From an uncultured Rhodobiaceae bacterium (GTDB lineage Bacteria > Pseudomonadota > Alphaproteobacteria > Parvibaculales > Parvibaculaceae), in assembly GCA_913057645.1 (NCBI GenBank), contig CAJXOU010000016.1:1-51758 (forward strand): a stretch of DNA of 51,758 nucleotides, in the 5' to 3' direction. Positions 34,680 to 42,104 of this stretch are shown one piece after another. The position numbers and the translations under genes are program-made. The first letter of the stretch is position 1; the number at the start of each line of letters is the position of its first letter. The notes under the pieces are model-generated. The model did not search any database. It was not told the origin of the DNA and saw nothing but the letters and a program-made list of their open reading frames with translations.

Positions 34680-36235
34680 GTCTGGGCCGCCTCCGGCTCC
34701 ACATAGCGCGGGAACACGCCCTGCGGCGCGGGCAGCGCCGTGCCGGGCTTCAGCGCGCCATCGGGCCCGAGTGTCTCGAAGCCGCGCTGATCCGGTCCAA
34801 GCGCAAGCTGGTCCAGCATCTTCGCGGCGGACTCCGGCACCACCGGCTGTACGAGGATCGCGATATGGCGGATCGTTTCGGCCAGCACATAGAGCACCGT
34901 CGCCATCCGCGCCGTGTCCGTCTTCTTCAGCGTCCAGGGGGCCTGCTCGTCGATATAGCGGTTGGCGTCGCCGCAGACCGACCAGATCGCTTCCAGCCCC
35001 TTGTGGAAGAGCTGCGCGTCGAACTCCGCGCGCACGCGGTCGAGAAGCCCATGCGCCGCGCCGAGCAGTGCCTTGTCGGCGTCGGTAAACGCGCCATGCT
35101 CGGGAACCGCGTTGCCGCAATTCTTCGCGATCATCGACAGCGAACGCTGTGCGAGATTGCCGAGGTCGTTGGCCAGGTCGCCATTCGTCCGGTGAACGAT
35201 CGCCTTGTGCGAGAAGTCGCCATCGCTGCCGAACGGCACCTCGCGCAGCAGGAAATAGCGCGAGGCGTCGATCCCGTAGGTCGCGACCAGATGATCCGGC
35301 GCGATGACGTTGCCGAGCGACTTCGACATCTTCTGGCCCTCGACCGTCCACCAGCCATGCGCGAAGACGCGCTTCGGCGTTTCCAGCCCCGCCGCCAGCA
35401 GGAAAGCCGGCCAGTAGACCGTGTGGAAGCGCAATATGTCCTTGCCGATCATGTGCAGGTCGGCCGGCCAGAAGCGCTTGTAACCCTCGGCGTTCTGATC
35501 CGGATAACCGACCGCCGTCATGTAGTTCGTCAGCGCGTCGAGCCAGACATACATGACGTGCTTTTCGTCGCCCGGCACCGGTACGCCCCAGTCGAAGGTC
35601 GTACGGCTGATCGAGAGGTCGTGCAGGCCGCCCTTTACGAAGCTCACCACCTCGTTCCGCCGCGCGACCGGCGCGATGAAATCGGGATTGTCCTCGTAGA
35701 ACTTGAGCAGCGGTTCGGCCCAGGCCGACAGCTTGAAGAAATAGGACGGCTCTTCCACCCATTCGACTTCGGCGCCCGACGGCGCAATCTTCTTGCCGTT
35801 CGGTCCCGCGGTCAGTTCGTCTTCGCCGTAGAACGCCTCGTCGCGCACCGCATACCAGCCCGAATAGGAGCCGAGATAGATGTTGCCGCTCGCTTCCAGC
35901 TTCTTCCAGAGGTCCTGGCAGGCGTCCTTATGGCGCGGCTCGGTCGTGCGGATGAAGGCGTCGTTCGAATAATTCATCGTGGCGCAGAGATCGCGGAAGT
36001 TCTGCGAGACGCGGTCGGTGAAGGCCTGCGGGGTCACGCCCGCCAGCGCCGCCGCCTTCTCCACCTTCTGCCCGTGCTCGTCGGTCCCCGTCAGGAACAT
36101 CACGTCGTAGCCGTCCAGCCGCTTGAAGCGCGCCAGCACGTCGCAGGCCAGCGTCGTGTAGGCATGCCCGATATGCGGCACGTCGTTCACGTAATAGATC
36201 GGGGTCGTGATGTAGAAGGCTTTGGACGCGCTCAT
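34676..36235 (-). CDS. metG: Methionyl-tRNA synthetase
   Basis: Class I aminoacyl-tRNA synthetase of 519 residues charging initiator and elongator tRNA-Met. HIGH reads HIGH at 21-24 and KMSKS is at 302-306, both intact. The catalytic core is the short type without the four-Cys zinc knuckle found in E. coli, and there is no C-terminal tRNA-binding appendix, which fits the alphaproteobacterial MetG2-like form. It is followed by overlapping tatD and preceded by a palindromic repeat separating it from holB. Confidence 0.97.
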   Translation of the reverse strand: MSASKAFYITTPIYYVNDVPHIGHAYTTLACDVLARFKRLDGYDVMFLTGTDEHGQKVEKAAALAGVTPQAFTDRVSQNFRDLCATMNYSNDAFIRTTEPRHKDACQDLWKKLEASGNIYLGSYSGWYAVRDEAFYGEDELTAGPNGKKIAPSGAEVEWVEEPSYFFKLSAWAEPLLKFYEDNPDFIAPVARRNEVVSFVKGGLHDLSISRTTFDWGVPVPGDEKHVMYVWLDALTNYMTAVGYPDQNAEGYKRFWPADLHMIGKDILRFHTVYWPAFLLAAGLETPKRVFAHGWWTVEGQKMSKSLGNVIAPDHLVATYGIDASRYFLLREVPFGSDGDFSHKAIVHRTNGDLANDLGNLAQRSLSMIAKNCGNAVPEHGAFTDADKALLGAAHGLLDRVRAEFDAQLFHKGLEAIWSVCGDANRYIDEQAPWTLKKTDTARMATVLYVLAETIRHIAILVQPVVPESAAKMLDQLALGPDQRGFETLGPDGALKPGTALPAPQGVFPRYVEPEAAQT

Positions 36236-36277
36236 TCTGCTTTCGAACCGGTTATCTCGTTACATTCATCTCGTCCC

Positions 36278-36327
36278 ACCCTCCCCTCGGGGAGGGTCGA
36301 AAAATTCAAGCGGAGCGAGAATTTTTC
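36278..36327. repeat. Double palindromic repeat between holB and metG
   Basis: Two adjacent perfect inverted repeats: ACCCTCCCC/GGGGAGGGT (36278-36297), then CGAAAAATTC/GAATTTTTCG around an 11-base spacer (36298-36327). A G-rich tail follows. The composition and paired design suggest a dispersed intergenic repeat unit rather than a gene-specific operator. It could also act as an mRNA processing or termination point inside the holB-metG transcript. Confidence 0.7.
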
Positions 36328-36352
36328 GGGGCGGGGGCGCGGCCTGTGCCGT

Positions 36353-37513
36353 CTACGCTCCGGCGCGTTCGCTCGCGGCCGCTTCGAGCATCGAAAAGGC
36401 GTTCAGGATCACGAGCTTGCGATCCGTGTTGAGTGCCTCGCCGCGGGCCGTGGAGTGGACGATCTTTTCCCACACCTCAACCCAGCGATCAAGGCTGCCC
36501 CCGGCCGCCAGCCGGGCCATCGCCGCGCCCTCGCCCGCCACGATATCGGGCCCCGTATCGAGGCCCGCGCCCGCGCGGATCAGCTTCTGCAGCCAGAGCG
36601 TCACGAGGTCGATCATGGTCTCGTACTGGTCGTCGCCGCCCTTGCGGCCCGCCTTGTCGGCAAGTGCATGGACGGCGGCGATGTCGAGCCTCGGCAGCCC
36701 CGACAGCAGGCCCGAGACATCCTTGTAGAGCGCGAGCCCGCCGCCGCCTGCGAGCGTCAGCGCCCTGCCCGCGCTGCCTTCCGCGAGTTGCGCGATCTGC
36801 CGCCGCTCGTCCTCGCTGGGCGGTGCCGCCTTCTTCTTCCGGCCCGCGGGCTCCTCCACCGCCGCTTCGGCCTCCGCCATCAGCGTGGCGATCTCGTCCT
36901 CGCCCAGCGGCGTCATGCGCAGCGTCCGGCAGCGCGAACGGATCGTCGGCAGAAGCCGTCCGGGCTGATGGGAAAGCACCAGAAACAGCCCGTTCGGCGG
37001 CGGTTCTTCAAGTGCTTTCAGAAGTGCGTTGGCGGCGTTCGCGTTCATCTCGTCGGCGCTGTCGATCACGACCACGCGCCAGGCGCCGCGCTCCGACGCC
37101 GTCAGTCCGAAGAAGTGGCCGATGCGGCGCACCTCGTCCACGGGGATGACGGTCTTGAGTTTCTTCGCCTTGTCGTCCCAGGGCCGCCGCACCGTGATGA
37201 GGTTCGGGTGGCTTCCCGCCGCAACCTGGTGGAACACGGACGAGTCCTCGGGCACCGACAGGTCTGTCGCGCCCGCCGCCCGCGCCTTCTCCGGCGTGCC
37301 ATAGTGCAACGCGAAGCGCGCCATGCGGTAGGCGAGCGTCGCCTTGCCTATCCCCTTCGGGCCCGTCATCAGCCAGGCATGCTGCATCCGGCCGCTCATG
37401 AAGGCGTCGAACAGCGCCTTCTCGGCCTCCGCCTGTCCGGTCAGATGGGTGGCCATCCGCGGATGCGGAAACTCGCCCAGCCGGTCGCTTTCGGGAATCT
37501 CGGTCTCGCGCAT
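36353..37513 (-). CDS. holB: DNA polymerase III delta' subunit
   Basis: Clamp-loader subunit of about 386 residues with a P-loop (GPKGIGKATL), SRC motif (IRSRCRTLRM) and the delta'-type VVVIDSADEMNANAANALLKALEEPP. ATG 37513 is chosen because the family N-terminus (ESDRLGEFPHPR) follows after a few residues. ATG 37528 and a codon at 37552 are in-frame alternatives, and the AAGGAG just before 37513 is too close to be decisive. In most alphaproteobacteria tmk lies immediately upstream. Here the upstream neighbour is a 7.3-kb block of unrelated genes. Confidence 0.92.
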   Translation of the reverse strand: MRETEIPESDRLGEFPHPRMATHLTGQAEAEKALFDAFMSGRMQHAWLMTGPKGIGKATLAYRMARFALHYGTPEKARAAGATDLSVPEDSSVFHQVAAGSHPNLITVRRPWDDKAKKLKTVIPVDEVRRIGHFFGLTASERGAWRVVVIDSADEMNANAANALLKALEEPPPNGLFLVLSHQPGRLLPTIRSRCRTLRMTPLGEDEIATLMAEAEAAVEEPAGRKKKAAPPSEDERRQIAQLAEGSAGRALTLAGGGGLALYKDVSGLLSGLPRLDIAAVHALADKAGRKGGDDQYETMIDLVTLWLQKLIRAGAGLDTGPDIVAGEGAAMARLAAGGSLDRWVEVWEKIVHSTARGEALNTDRKLVILNAFSMLEAAASERAGA

Positions 37514-37660
37514 GCTCCTTGGTAGCATGGGCGTGCGCCGGGCGGAAAGCACGCCCCATCTCCATTTTCATCTCGTCCGGATTGATTCACTGCTGCACGA
37601 TAATCGCCGTCTTTTATTGCCCCTTGAGCTGTATTGCTTCTTCAGGTGATTTGAAGCTGA

Positions 37661-37691
37661 CGCGCGGGGGCGGTATTGGAGCCCCCGCGCG
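37661..37691 (-). terminator. Hairpin terminator of the YHS gene
   Basis: CGCGCGGGGGC and GCCCCCGCGCG form a perfect 11-bp stem with a 9-base loop, beginning 9 nt after the YHS-protein stop on the minus strand. It is followed by TCAGCTTC rather than a run of T, so termination may be partly Rho-dependent. Confidence 0.65.
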
Positions 37692-37699
37692 CTCCGGAC

Positions 37700-38182
37700 T
37701 TAAAGCTCGGTCGCAGCCGTGTGCTGAATCTTCGCCCAATTGGCTTCCGCTTTTGCAATCGTCCCAGCCCGGTCCTTCTGGAAGGCCTGGAAGATTTCTT
37801 CGCTCAGGAAGACATAGAGCTTGCCGTCCTCAACGGCGGCATAACGCGGATTGCCGTCGAACTTCTTGCCGACCGAAACACCGAAGGTGCAAAAGCCGCC
37901 GTTCTGCGGCGCGTACTTCGCCGGGTTCTTCTTGAAGGCATCCATATTTGCCGCCGAGGCGAAGTAATAGGCAACGCCGTCATGAGTTGCGGTGTACTGA
38001 GCCGCCCCTTCAATGCGGTTGCCGATTTCGAGGAAGGCGACAGGGTCGACGCCGTGGAGGCCAAGTGGGGCGCCGACTGCCGTGAGGCCTGCCACGGTAT
38101 TGTGTTCGTCGGCCGCCATGGCCGGGGCTGCGGAGAGGATGCTCGCAAGCGCGAGAACAGCGAGCGGAAATGTCTTAGACAT
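37700..38182 (-). CDS. Exported YHS-domain protein
   Basis: Protein of 160 residues with a Sec signal peptide (MSKTFPLAVLALASILSAAP, cleavage after AMA at 23) and a YHS-type region (HGVDPVAFLEIGNRIEGAA, YYFASAANMDAFKKNPAKYAP, GGFCTFGVSVGKKFDGNP). YHS modules are often metal-linked. This long secreted version is widespread as a stand-alone gene with no established function. It is transcribed in the same direction as the AraC gene 226 bp upstream, which may regulate it. Confidence 0.85.
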   Translation of the reverse strand: MSKTFPLAVLALASILSAAPAMAADEHNTVAGLTAVGAPLGLHGVDPVAFLEIGNRIEGAAQYTATHDGVAYYFASAANMDAFKKNPAKYAPQNGGFCTFGVSVGKKFDGNPRYAAVEDGKLYVFLSEEIFQAFQKDRAGTIAKAEANWAKIQHTAATEL

Positions 38183-38408
38183 GGATGTGTCCTTTCTGAA
38201 TGCGATGATGCGGATTGAGGGTCAGCCCGCAGCGTTTGTGCCGTCGACCTCAGCGCCATGCGGGCTTCGCTGATGCGTTAAATGCATCGCCAAGGCCTCC
38301 TTACGCGTCGGGATCGACAAGAGGCAACTTGTGAGGGGCTGGATGATTTATCAATAAAGACCGATAAACTCCGGATCAAAGGCAACCGAATTGGGACGAT
38401 CTGCAAAT

Positions 38409-39335
38409 TTAATCGAGATTTCGTCGATATTCCGTCGGCGCGAGACCAAACTTTCCGGAAAAGGCGCGGGTGAAGGCGGCGGACGACTGGTAACCCGTCT
38501 GGCTCGCCACCTGCTGCACGCTGCTGCGTGTGTCGCCGAGGAGCGACAGAGCCTTCTGCAGCCGCCAATCGGCGAGATAGGCTATGGGGCCAACCGCCAT
38601 CAGGTCGCGAAACCTTTCCGCGAACCGGCTGCGTGACATGCCGACTTCGGCCGCCAGACTTTCGACCGTCCAGGCCTCGCTCGGCCTCGCATGAATGAGC
38701 TGCAGCGCGCGGCCAATCTGATGGTCACGAAAGGCTTCGAGGATCGACCGGAGATCGGCGCTCTGCGCGATTCCGGCACGCAGAAGTTCGATGAATACGA
38801 CTTCCGACAGGCGCGTCACGGTCGCCGACGATCCAATTTCATCCGAGAAGACACGCTGGGCAACGAGCCGCAGTGTTTCGTCGAGCCACGGTTGACGCGC
38901 GCGCATTGAGGCGGTCGTGAGGAGATGATCCGGCAGCGCACGAAGGATCGGATGATCCGCGCCATGCCGGAAAGTGAAGTGGCCACAGACCATCTGCGTC
39001 GCGGCATGAGGATCGCCCCCGCCCACCACCAGAACGCCCTGTCCGTCATAGCCGACACTCTCGAGAACGGTCTCGAGCGGCGCCGCCGTCCGTCCGGCAT
39101 CGTCCGCCAGCACGTGCGAGCGGCCTCTTGGAATGAGAACGAGGTCACCGGGCCCTAGATCAACTGAGGCGCCGGAAGGAAGAGCAACGTGGCAACGACC
39201 TTGGATCACCAGATGAAACCGCGCGGCCTGGGCAAGATCAGGCACTGTCACTGCCCAAGGGGCGGAGAAGTCCGTACGAAAATAGAGGGCTCCCTTCAGG
39301 TCGAGCGTACCGAGAATGTCGTCGAGCACATCCAT
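38409..39335 (-). CDS. AraC-family transcriptional regulator with N-terminal cupin
   Basis: Regulator of about 308 residues. The N-terminal cupin-like ligand domain (FHLVIQGRCHVALPSGAS, LGPGDLVLIPRGRSHVL) is of the AraC-binding-like/Cupin_6 type. Two C-terminal helix-turn-helix motifs follow (VESLAAEVGMSRSRFAERFRD and VQQVASQTGYQSSAAFTRAF). ATG 39335 is preferred to upstream GTG 39344. It is divergent from ptxA across 247 bp and collinear with the YHS gene. Given a dedicated LysR gene at the end of the ptx operon, this protein more likely serves itself or the YHS gene, but control of ptx is not excluded. Confidence 0.9.
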   Translation of the reverse strand: MDVLDDILGTLDLKGALYFRTDFSAPWAVTVPDLAQAARFHLVIQGRCHVALPSGASVDLGPGDLVLIPRGRSHVLADDAGRTAAPLETVLESVGYDGQGVLVVGGGDPHAATQMVCGHFTFRHGADHPILRALPDHLLTTASMRARQPWLDETLRLVAQRVFSDEIGSSATVTRLSEVVFIELLRAGIAQSADLRSILEAFRDHQIGRALQLIHARPSEAWTVESLAAEVGMSRSRFAERFRDLMAVGPIAYLADWRLQKALSLLGDTRSSVQQVASQTGYQSSAAFTRAFSGKFGLAPTEYRRNLD

Positions 39336-39466
39336 ATGCAACACGTCCGAAATAATGGGACTGAGTGCATATTTTGTAGCTATTTTTCCGCAAAGTCACC
39401 CTCGGCGTAGATATCGTTCTCCGACTCTGGCCCTGGGGACTAGGACGGGCTCATGTCCCCTCCCGA

Positions 39467-39506
39467 TTGTCACAGGACTGAAACGGAGCTGTCGTATCGG
39501 CGTCAC
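39467..39506 (+). promoter_or_regulatory. Tandem Pho-box-like PhoB site upstream of ptxA
   Basis: Four 7-bp units begin at 39467 (TTGTCAC), 39478 (CTGAAAC), 39489 (CTGTCGT) and 39500 (GCGTCAC), an exact 11-bp period. The known Pho-box unit is CTGTCAT, repeated every 11 bp. A weak -10-like GCTAGA at 39515-39520 starts 8 nt after the last unit, the position expected when PhoB replaces the -35 contact. The match is by eye and not scored. Confidence 0.68.
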
Positions 39507-39519
39507 CCCTGCCTGCTAG

Positions 39520-39547
39520 ACCGGATTTATCGATCAAAACCGGATTT
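39520..39547 (+). repeat. Direct repeat in the ptxA leader
   Basis: ACCGGATTT occurs at 39520-39528 and 39539-39547, 19 bp apart, between the Pho-box array and the ptxA start. It may be a second regulator site, for example for the LysR or AraC protein, or may lie within the 5' UTR. No regulator is assigned. Confidence 0.4.
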
Positions 39548-39582
39548 CGTTCGGTTTTCACGATCATCCAGCCGGGGGCCCC

Positions 39583-40392
39583 ATGCTCGATCTCGACAAG
39601 GTAACCGTTCGCTATGCCAACCGCGTGACCGCGCTGGACGAGGCGAGCGCCAGCTTTCCGAAGGGGCAGTTCATCGTTCTGCTGGGACCTTCCGGCGCGG
39701 GCAAGTCGACCTTGCTGCGCTGCCTGAACGGCCTCGTCCGCCCGACCTCCGGCAAGGTCCGCTCAGAGGAAGGCGGCAACATTCTCGGTTCCTCCGCCGC
39801 GCTCCGCCGTCATCGTCAGCGCACCGGCATGATCTTCCAGCAGCACCATCTGATCGGCCGCCTGACCGCGCTCCAGAACGTGCTGATGGGCCGGCTCTCC
39901 TTTCACGGCACCTTCCGCTCGCTCCTGCCGCTGCCGCGTGCGGATCGCCTTCTCGCCCTTGAGGCGCTCGATCGCGTCGGCCTCGCCGACCGGGCGCTCC
40001 ACCGGGCGGACCAGTTGTCCGGCGGTCAGCAGCAGCGCGTCGGCATCGCCCGTGCGCTTGCCCAGCAGCCTCACCTCATTCTCGCGGACGAGCCGGTCGC
40101 CTCACTCGATCCCGCCACCGCCGACAAGGTGCTCGCGCTCCTTCATCGCATCTGCCGCGAGGACGGCATCACTGCCGTCGTCAGTCTCCATCAGGTCGAA
40201 CTCGCGCGGCGCTACGCCGACGGCATTTATGGCCTTGCCGGCGGCCGCATCGTCTTCGATGGCCCTGCCGCCGAACTCGACGCCCCCATGCTCGACACGA
40301 TTTACGGCTCTGCTTCCACCCCCTCCGTCCAACCCGCCCCTCTTCAGCCCGAGCAGACGCCTGCCCGCCTGAAGATGGCCAAAATAGCCTGA
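39583..40392 (+). CDS. ptxA: Phosphite ABC transporter ATP-binding protein PtxA
   Basis: ABC ATPase of 269 residues of the phosphonate/phosphite import family. Walker A GPSGAGKST (35-43), signature LSGGQQQR (from 145), and Walker B ending D169-E170 (LILADEP) are intact. By sequence alone it could equally be PhnC. Assignment to phosphite rests on the PtxD dehydrogenase encoded three genes downstream. It is the first gene of ptxABCDE, with ATG 39583 after a GGGGG ribosome-binding site, and a Pho-box-like array upstream. Confidence 0.92.
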   Translation: MLDLDKVTVRYANRVTALDEASASFPKGQFIVLLGPSGAGKSTLLRCLNGLVRPTSGKVRSEEGGNILGSSAALRRHRQRTGMIFQQHHLIGRLTALQNVLMGRLSFHGTFRSLLPLPRADRLLALEALDRVGLADRALHRADQLSGGQQQRVGIARALAQQPHLILADEPVASLDPATADKVLALLHRICREDGITAVVSLHQVELARRYADGIYGLAGGRIVFDGPAAELDAPMLDTIYGSASTPSVQPAPLQPEQTPARLKMAKIA

Positions 40393-40402
40393 GGACATAT
40401 CG

Positions 40403-41284
40403 ATGACCTTTTCTCTCAATCGCAGAACGCTGATCGCCTCCTTTTTCGCGGCGGCCGCCGTCTTCTCTCCCTTCACCGTCCAGGCGCAGGAGCCGAACCC
40501 GGATACGCTCCGCGTCGCGCTGCTGCCCGACGAAAACGCGGCAACGCTCATCCAGAACGCGCAGCCCCTGAAGGACTATCTGGCGAAGACGCTCGACAAG
40601 AATATCGAGATCGTCGTCACCACCGACTATTCCTCCATGATCGAAGCCATGCGCTTCGGCCGCATCGAGATCGGCTATTTCGGGCCCTTCTCCTATGTGC
40701 TCGCGAAGTCGAAGGCGCCCGAAATCGAAGCCTTCGCCGTCGGCGTCGACAAGGGCAAGCCGACCTACAATTCGGTCCTGATCGCGACCGCCGGCGGTCC
40801 GGTCAAATCGATCGCCGACATCAAGGGCACGTCTTTCGGCTTCGGCGACCAGGCCTCCACCTCCAGCCATCTCGCGCCGCGCGCCCATCTCGTGAAGAAC
40901 GGCCTTGTCGGCGGCACGGACTACGAAGCCGTGCATCTCGGCACGCATGACGCGGTCGCCCGCGCCGTGCAGGCCGGCCAGATCCCGGCCGGTGCCCTTT
41001 CCGAGCCGATCCTGCGCACGCTCATCGAACGCGGCACCATCGACGCCTCGAAGATCGTCGAACTCGATCTCACGGCGCCGATCCCCAACTACCCCATCTC
41101 GATGCAGGGCTATCTCTCGCCTGAGCTGAAGGAAAAGATCCGCAGTGCCTTCCTCGATCTCAAGGACGAAGAAATCCTCGCCTCCTTCCGCGCCGAGGGT
41201 TTCCAGCCCGCGGACGACAGCTCCTACGACGTGCTGCGCGAAACCGCTCAGCTTCTGAACCTCGAACTCGCGCAGATGAACTGA
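40403..41284 (+). CDS. ptxB: Phosphite-binding periplasmic protein PtxB
   Basis: Solute-binding protein of 293 residues of the PhnD/PtxB family. A signal peptide (MTFSLNRRTLIASFFAAAAV, cleavage near A28) precedes the mature LRVALLPDENAATL. Family marks include the phosphonate-type loop DYSSMIEAMRFGRIEIGYFGPFSYVLA and the anion-binding GDQASTSSHLAPRAHL, where Ser/Thr side chains bind the oxyanion in structures of relatives. It captures phosphite, and possibly phosphonates or hypophosphite, for PtxAC. It starts 10 nt after ptxA. Confidence 0.93.
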   Translation: MTFSLNRRTLIASFFAAAAVFSPFTVQAQEPNPDTLRVALLPDENAATLIQNAQPLKDYLAKTLDKNIEIVVTTDYSSMIEAMRFGRIEIGYFGPFSYVLAKSKAPEIEAFAVGVDKGKPTYNSVLIATAGGPVKSIADIKGTSFGFGDQASTSSHLAPRAHLVKNGLVGGTDYEAVHLGTHDAVARAVQAGQIPAGALSEPILRTLIERGTIDASKIVELDLTAPIPNYPISMQGYLSPELKEKIRSAFLDLKDEEILASFRAEGFQPADDSSYDVLRETAQLLNLELAQMN

Positions 41285-41285
41285 G

Positions 41286-42089
41286 ATGAGCCAGTCGCAC
41301 CTCTATGCGACCGTCCTGGCCGAAGAGCGTCGCGGTGGCATTCGCCACGCGGCGCTCACCGCCACGGTGCTCGCCGTTTGCGTCGCCGCCCTCTGGATCA
41401 CGGACTTCTTCGATAGCAGGCGCTTCATCGAGGGCATTCCGGCGTTGGCACAACTGGCATCCGAAATGGTGCCGCCGGATTTCGGCCGCTGGCAGCACTG
41501 GTTGAAGCCGCTGCTTGACACACTCGCCATGTCGATTGCCGGCACGGTCCTCGCCGTCGTCATTTCGCTTCCGCTGGCGGTCCTCGCCGCGCCCAACACC
41601 TCGCCGAACGGGCTTCTCTGCCAGGTCACGCGTACCCTGCTCGCCTTCCTGCGTTCCGTGCCGGAAATCATCCTCGGCGTCATCTTCGTTGCCGCCGTCG
41701 GCTTCGGCGCATTGCCGGGCGTCCTCGCCCTCGCGCTTCATTCGGTCGGCATGGTCGGCAAGTTCTATGCGGAGGCGATCGAGCATGTCGATCCGAAGCC
41801 GCTGGAGGCCGCGCGCGCGGCGGGCGCCACACCCCTGCAGGTCATCACGCATTCGGTGATCCCGCAGGTCTTCCCGCAGCTCGCCGACATCACGCTCTAT
41901 CGCTGGGAGTACCACTTCCGCGCTTCGGCCGTGCTCGGCATCGTCGGTGCGGGCGGCATCGGCTTCGAGCTCATGGCCGCTCTGCGCCTCATCGCCTACG
42001 ACCAGGTCTCCGCCATCCTGCTGTCGATCCTCGCCTGCGTCGTCGTTGTCGACGCGCTCGGTGCGCGCTTGCGCAAGGCGCTGAAGTAA
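41286..42089 (+). CDS. ptxC: Phosphite ABC transporter permease PtxC
   Basis: Inner-membrane permease of 267 residues with about six helices, of the PhnE/PtxC family. The ABC-contact EAA loop is recognisable in EAARAAGATPLQVITHSVIPQ, and the segment GGIGFELMAALRLIAYDQVSAIL is family-typical. ATG 41286 follows the ptxB stop by one base. The single permease gene implies a homodimer. It is followed 15 nt later by ptxD. Confidence 0.93.
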   Translation: MSQSHLYATVLAEERRGGIRHAALTATVLAVCVAALWITDFFDSRRFIEGIPALAQLASEMVPPDFGRWQHWLKPLLDTLAMSIAGTVLAVVISLPLAVLAAPNTSPNGLLCQVTRTLLAFLRSVPEIILGVIFVAAVGFGALPGVLALALHSVGMVGKFYAEAIEHVDPKPLEAARAAGATPLQVITHSVIPQVFPQLADITLYRWEYHFRASAVLGIVGAGGIGFELMAALRLIAYDQVSAILLSILACVVVVDALGARLRKALK

Positions 42090-42104
42090 CAAGAGAAGAA
42101 ACGA

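Noticed and set aside
34865-37525. 886-residue open frame antisense to metG and holB
   Set aside because: It spans two well-identified minus-strand genes and their intergenic repeat, has composition typical of a shadow frame and shows no recognisable motif.
39583-42089. Phosphonate transporter phnCDE
   Set aside because: The transporter family is shared, but there are no C-P lyase or phosphonatase genes and a PtxD-type dehydrogenase follows, so a phosphite system is the better reading.
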